Shown: positions 60,176 to 64,000 of the stretch, one piece after another
How positions within the stretch are numbered: position 1 is the stretch's first letter
How the letters are laid out: the number at the start of each line of letters is the position of its first letter
Assembly (NCBI GenBank): GCA_023213395.1
Contig: CM041465.1
Location: 96,355,741 to 96,419,740 of the forward strand
DNA from: Cycas panzhihuaensis
Taxonomy: Eukaryota > Cycadophyta
Direction of reading: 5' to 3'
Length of the DNA: 64,000 bases
Notes under the pieces: model-generated
Told to the model about the DNA's origin: nothing
What the model saw: only the letters and a program-made list of their open reading frames with translations
Database searches by the model: none
Translations under genes and position numbers: made by a program

Positions 60176-60495
60176 TGTTGGATTTTAACATAAAAGGCAT
60201 CAAACTCCACCTACACCACAAAATCAATAACCAAACATAACCTTCACTTGATTAATATAAGATAACTCTAATACATCAATGACTCAATATGAGTCACTAT
60301 GATGACTTGGTTGACATATACTGCCTCAACAACCTTATATATAAAATAGGTGGGAGACCACACAGAACATGTAATGCATGTGGGACAAATACCCTTAATA
60401 CAACCAACCACATGACACCTATACATTGACTAATAGAATAAGTTGTATTACCCCTAAGTACTTAAGGATACATACATTAAATATTATTCTCAACA
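60176..60495 (-). repeat. M 5' LTR
   Basis: 320 bases with perfect TGTTG and CAACA ends, followed by the ATTTT duplication. Confidence 0.96.
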
Positions 60496-60500
60496 ATTTT

Positions 60501-61834
60501 AATCTTGTATTAAAATTTTAGTTTCACCCGTTGGTTATCAGGATGATCCTTGATTGAGGCATGATGTTATAACTAACCAAACCTCACCAATATTATGGTT
60601 CAATCCAATTCTAACTTGAAATCCACACCTCCTTTATGGCATGACATTCTGTCAACCAAGGTATCTCAACCTTGGTGAGTGTGTGAACAGGTACAAGATG
60701 GCAAAAAATAATGTGCGTGATGTATTCCTTTTAGGGAGAGTGAAAAGATTATCAAATTTGCATCAAATGTACATATAACTGAAAATAGAATGCTTTCTTG
60801 GAGTGTCTTTAGAGTGCTTGCTTGATGTGATTTTGGAGTGTTGAAATATAATGTTGATAAGTGAGTGAGGACACTGGGTATTGCTCCGATCCATGTGTTT
60901 TTTTACTCACTTTTACAATGGGCTTTTAAGTCTTATAAAAAGAAGGAAGAAATTTTCTTTACTTTTTTTTTTAATATAAAAACAAAGTAGTCTTCACTAA
61001 AATAGTAATAATTTTCTTCCATGATAACGAACTTAAGTGTCAATTTTTGTGTTGTATATTAGACACAGAGCTTTATCTGTAGGAAATAGAATCAAGTCCA
61101 AATGAGTTCTAAAAACTTTTTAGCAGTCCCGCAAAGTTAGGAGAATATATTTTTCCATAATTCTTACTAAAAATAATTGTTGTTCACTAAAACAATAATA
61201 ACTTTCTCATATGGCAATGAAATTTGGTGCTAATTTTTATGCTAGAGAGTAGACTCAAAGCCTCATCTTTAATAATTAGAATCAAGTCAATTGGAGCTCT
61301 GTAGAAGATTTTGCAGACCTATGAAGTTTAGTAAGCAAATTCTATTTCTACAAAAATTTTGGCTTGCTAATATCTCTTTAACACATGGTACCATATGAAA
61401 TTTCCATCATTTTTTTATCACCAGGATCCTAATATGGGCAACGTGAGAGCATATAATGATGGATATTTTAAATGGATCTAAATTCTTTAAAAAAAGTGGG
61501 TAGAACCTCCCCTTACAATCATTCTTCTAAAAGCTAGAAAAATTTTGGCAACATTTCCCCTTGTTAAATGGACAAAAAGATGGGAAAGAAAATAAAAATG
61601 AGATAGCATAAATGGCCACCAAAGGATTGGAATCCTTGAGCCTTATAACTCCTTGTATTATTCTTCCAAACTTGCAAAAGAGAAAGGGAAAGTAAATGAT
61701 ACTAAATATGATATAATAAGAACTTGAAAATATTTCTAAATCTACTTTCACAATCTCCTTTACCATATGGATTATGAGGGAGAAGGAAGTGATGGCTCCA
61801 TTACAAGTGCAAATGAGGAATATGAAGGAAACAA
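60501..61834 (-). other. K leader, proximal part
   Basis: It continues K's leader from 34605. 60501-60740 resembles I at 23310-23560 (for example GGTTATCAGGAT, and the CACACCTCC...GGCATGACATT neighbourhood). A forward poly-T (60965-60972) and a 177-codon minus frame at 61527-62060 that runs into the LTR carry no known motif. Confidence 0.7.
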
Positions 61835-61846
61835 ACTCTAATACCA
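61835..61846 (-). other. K primer binding site
   Basis: On the minus strand TGGTATTAGAGT, two bases from the LTR. Confidence 0.88.
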
Positions 61847-61848
61847 TA

Positions 61849-62146
61849 TGAAAAGAGTAGATACATCCTTCATCTCCATGCACTAAATACAAAGGTAAAC
61901 ATGGGAGCAAGAGAGACTTGAGAGAAAAAGAGAAGCTCTCATAAAATGGGGAGGTAAGAATGAGCCCCCTCCATTGAGCTTTTACTTTTATACTGACAGA
62001 TGGAGCATTAGAGCTAGGTGAAATAAAATTACATATAATGTACATGAAAGTGCATTTCACTTAAGTGTTCTAATTTAAAGTTTACTTAAGACCCTTTTTA
62101 GAAATAATCAACTAATATAATGACCTTGTGACATTTACCCATTTCA
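61849..62146 (-). repeat. K 5' LTR
   Basis: 298 bases with TG/CA ends. It is longer than the 3' copy mainly because of about 10 extra bases near 62035-62050. Confidence 0.9.
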
Positions 62147-62209
62147 CTCGAGAGATTACATCTTAAAACTCTTAGAAGTACTATATGTATTGCATACTCT
62201 TATTATGGG

Positions 62210-62425
62210 TTAGATCATCATAGTTTATCCTCCTTAGCAATCTATGGTTCTGAGGTATAAACATGTCATAAAACTCTTTATAGGAATATATTATGTGTTA
62301 GATCACCAAAGTTTATCTTCCTTAATGATCTATAGTTTAAAGATATTCTTTTGTTAAGGATTAGATCACCAAAGTTTAGACTTCTTAGTGATCTATGATT
62401 TAAAGAATTGGTTTTGTTAGGAATA
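62210..62425 (-). repeat. Tandem repeat, unit 63 bp (21 codons), three copies
   Basis: Copies begin at about 62210, 62297 and 62360 with (G/A)TTAGATCA(C/T)CA. The last two are 63 bases apart. On the minus strand they encode SLNHRSLRSLNFGDL and SLNYRSLRKINFGDL in one open frame, so the repeat preserves reading frame. Confidence 0.75.
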
Positions 62426-62429
62426 GGAG

Positions 62430-64000
62430 ATGGATTAAGACTATTCTTAAAGGAGTAGCCCATAAATCTTAAGCATTCCCATGAAGAATCATACCAATAT
62501 TAAGGCCTAATACTATGGAAAGGACACTTGGCAAGGTTAGTCAATGACTAAGGAAGAGTCTTAGGAGCCTTATTTAGGCAGTTAACAGAAAGATGACATG
62601 GTATAGACTCATCACTAGATATAGAAGACTCAAAACTAGAGTTAGATATGAGATGAACCTGAGGTAAGGAGATTTATATAATGATAAGGTCATTTGGCCC
62701 CCAAACATAATTAAGCATAGTTATAGTTCATACAAGATTATCTTTACTATTAGACTTCAAATCACTAAGGACACTAAGGTATACATAGTGCCCGATACCT
62801 ATGGGCATAAAGTGGATTGCTCTTGACTCCAAATGGGTTGTGTCTTGGTTAAACCTTGGTCCTTCATCCTAAAACAAAAAATTAAGTATTTTCTCATCAT
62901 TGAAGATAGCTTGTATGGTCACTTGGGGGTCTTAGTGATCCCAATCCTGACATCGCACTATGTAACCATATCCATCATGGGTGAACTTTAATTGACCCTA
63001 TAAGGTGAAATAAATAGACCTAATTTAGTTCAACCACAACATCCCTACAAGTAGGTTATAGTCTACCTTGGTGTTAAGGATGGTAATCTCAGTAAGGATA
63101 GTCTTATCCTCTAATGTCAACAAAATGTTGACACTCCTCATAGGAGCCTTCAGGATGCCATCATATCCTTAGAATTTCTAAGGGTCTAGCTCAAAAGAAC
63201 TAATGCCAAACCCTTAAAGCATTTGTATAGGCATAACATTAATAGAGGACCCTAAATTTATTATCATCCTCTCTAGGATACACTTTAGGATTTCTAAGGT
63301 GATTAAAAAAGGAGAGAGTAACTTGTTAACTCTCTCCTCGTAGGAAAGAAGATCCTTAGGGTCAAAGGCAATAAGAGGTCTCATAGATGGTTACATGTAT
63401 ATAAAATTGATCTCCTAAGGTTTCAAAACTTCTAAAAATAATTACCTATAGTTAGGGTAGCTATTGAGGACATCCATCATGGATATGCCTATAGAAATGA
63501 ACTAAAATTCTTTGATAATAAAAAGGGCTTCCCTTTGCGAATAGGTTGGGGGCACACCTTTATCATATCATATTGACATAATTAAACATAGATAGTCTTT
63601 GGAAGTACTAAGATTTCTATGGGTTAGGGATTTGAGGATGAAGTATCCTCAACTTCTTTAGAATCCTACACACAGTTTATGGAAAACATATGGGAAGTTT
63701 CAAGGATTTGGATGACTTGCTCTCTTTTGGGTTATAATATTAGGTTGCTTCAATTACCTCTTAGTTATTTTGACCTTGGGACTTAGGTAAGGATGATTAT
63801 TGCTCCTATTAGGAGCTTAAGAACTATTTATAAGCTTTAGAGTAGGGTGGTTAGACCCTTCCCTTACCCTTTTAGATCTATAAGCACATCATCTCTCTTG
63901 TTATTCTTTTACATAGGAGGGCACTAAGTGGCCTAATACACTAGCCTAAAGTCATGTTGACTATATGGTGGTTACCCTTATCTTTTAGCAAGGCTAGATT
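62430..64000 (-). pseudogene. T2: gag-end and protease of a second Tat-like Ty3/Gypsy element
   Basis: Minus-strand text near 63040-63250 matches T's protease at 1560-1900: SINVMPIQML, LLTLEDKTILTEITIL, then DYNLLVGMLWLN and GQLKFTHDG. Upstream, 63270-63560 reads VPPTYSQREALFIIKEF, then MMDVLNSYPNYR and DPKDLLSYEERVNKLLSPF, probably the end of gag. Few stops remain, mostly TAG. The catalytic Asp is not readable (LGSSINV). RT is not seen: downstream of protease the frame runs to K's edge at 62146. The rest of gag lies right of the window. Confidence 0.75.

Larger units (their letters stand above)
34611..60495 (-). mobile_element. M: gag-bearing, RT-less Copia-type LTR element carrying actin-derived sequence
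   Basis: LTRs 34611-34933 (323 bp) and 60176-60495 (320 bp) have perfect TGTTG...CAACA ends, the 34611 copy having one change at its inner end. They are flanked on both sides by ATTTT (34606-34610 and 60496-60500), a perfect target duplication. The primer site (60164-60175) shows it runs on the minus strand. After subtracting G2 and O the element is about 4.4 kb. In order: PBS, a leader with an unrecognised ORF, antisense actin sequence, gag, protease trace, an unrecognised long frame, polypurine tract, LTR. No integrase, RT or RNase H is visible, so it would have depended on another element. Confidence 0.9.
28663..62146 (-). mobile_element. K: Ty1/Copia element (older relative of I/O/N), split by element M
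   Basis: LTRs of 288 bp (28663-28950) and 298 bp (61849-62146) on the minus strand are about 10% different, plus three small indels. Between them lie a Copia interior (29.4-34.6 kb) and the rest of the leader (60501-61834), separated by M and everything M carries. Without M, K is about 7.6 kb, matching N. The flanks are CACAA (28658-28662) and CTCGA (62147-62151), only three of five matching, so the target duplication is weak. The coding sequence is clearly of the I/O/N family, but the LTR sequence is a different subfamily. Confidence 0.88.

Noticed and set aside
61527-62060. 177-codon minus-strand open frame
   Set aside because: It runs from K's leader into K's LTR, has no recognisable motif and is not conserved as an open frame in the other LTR.

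Overview
The window is intergenic DNA from a large-genome land plant, and almost all of it is decayed LTR retrotransposons inserted into one another. Evidence for a plant: Ty1/Copia and Ty3/Gypsy (chromovirus and Tat-like) protein lineages, primer sites complementary to initiator-Met tRNA, and an actin fragment most like plant-type actin. LTR pairs differ by roughly 7-16% (my hand counts), so this is an old, slowly purged landscape. That would fit a gymnosperm or another giant genome, but the species cannot be named from this. I found no intact protein-coding gene, no rRNA, no complete tRNA and no CRISPR array.

Layout. (a) 1-11640: a Tat-like Gypsy element on the plus strand ('T': protease near 1.6 kb, RT/RNase H at 10.3-11.6 kb), split by a complete chromovirus on the minus strand ('G1', 2030-8880). 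(b) 11641-13758 plus 26607-28662: unassigned repeat-rich DNA ('U'). It is split by Copia 'H' (+, 13759-26606), whose integrase region is split by Copia 'I' (-, 17559-25116). (c) 28663-62146: Copia 'K' (-). Its leader is split by 'M' (-, 34611-60495), a Copia-type element with gag but no visible RT. M carries two later insertions: chromovirus 'G2' (+, 35519-41982) and Copia 'O' (+, 43654-58629). O sits inside an actin-derived sequence within M, and O's gag is split by sister Copia 'N' (+, 46269-53899). (d) 62152-64000: gag/protease of a second Tat-like Gypsy ('T2', -).

The order of insertion can be read from boundaries. LTR lengths match within pairs (312/312 for N and O, 346/346 for G2, 342/342 for G1), and there are 5-bp target duplications (CATCT perfect for N, ATTTT perfect for M, the others with one or two transitions). 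K, I, O and N are one Copia family of different ages, so the family has repeatedly landed in its own neighbourhood. The deepest chain is U > K > M > O > N.

The most unusual item is the actin sequence. M contains about 410 bp resembling codons ~80-245 of actin, antisense to M, with no intron at the conserved codon-152 position. It is either a captured host-gene fragment or a processed pseudogene that landed in M. M's two LTRs are also more alike than those of the two elements inserted inside it, which inverts the usual LTR clock. Decay is dominated by C-to-T and G-to-A changes, including repeated loss of the integrase catalytic Glu codon.
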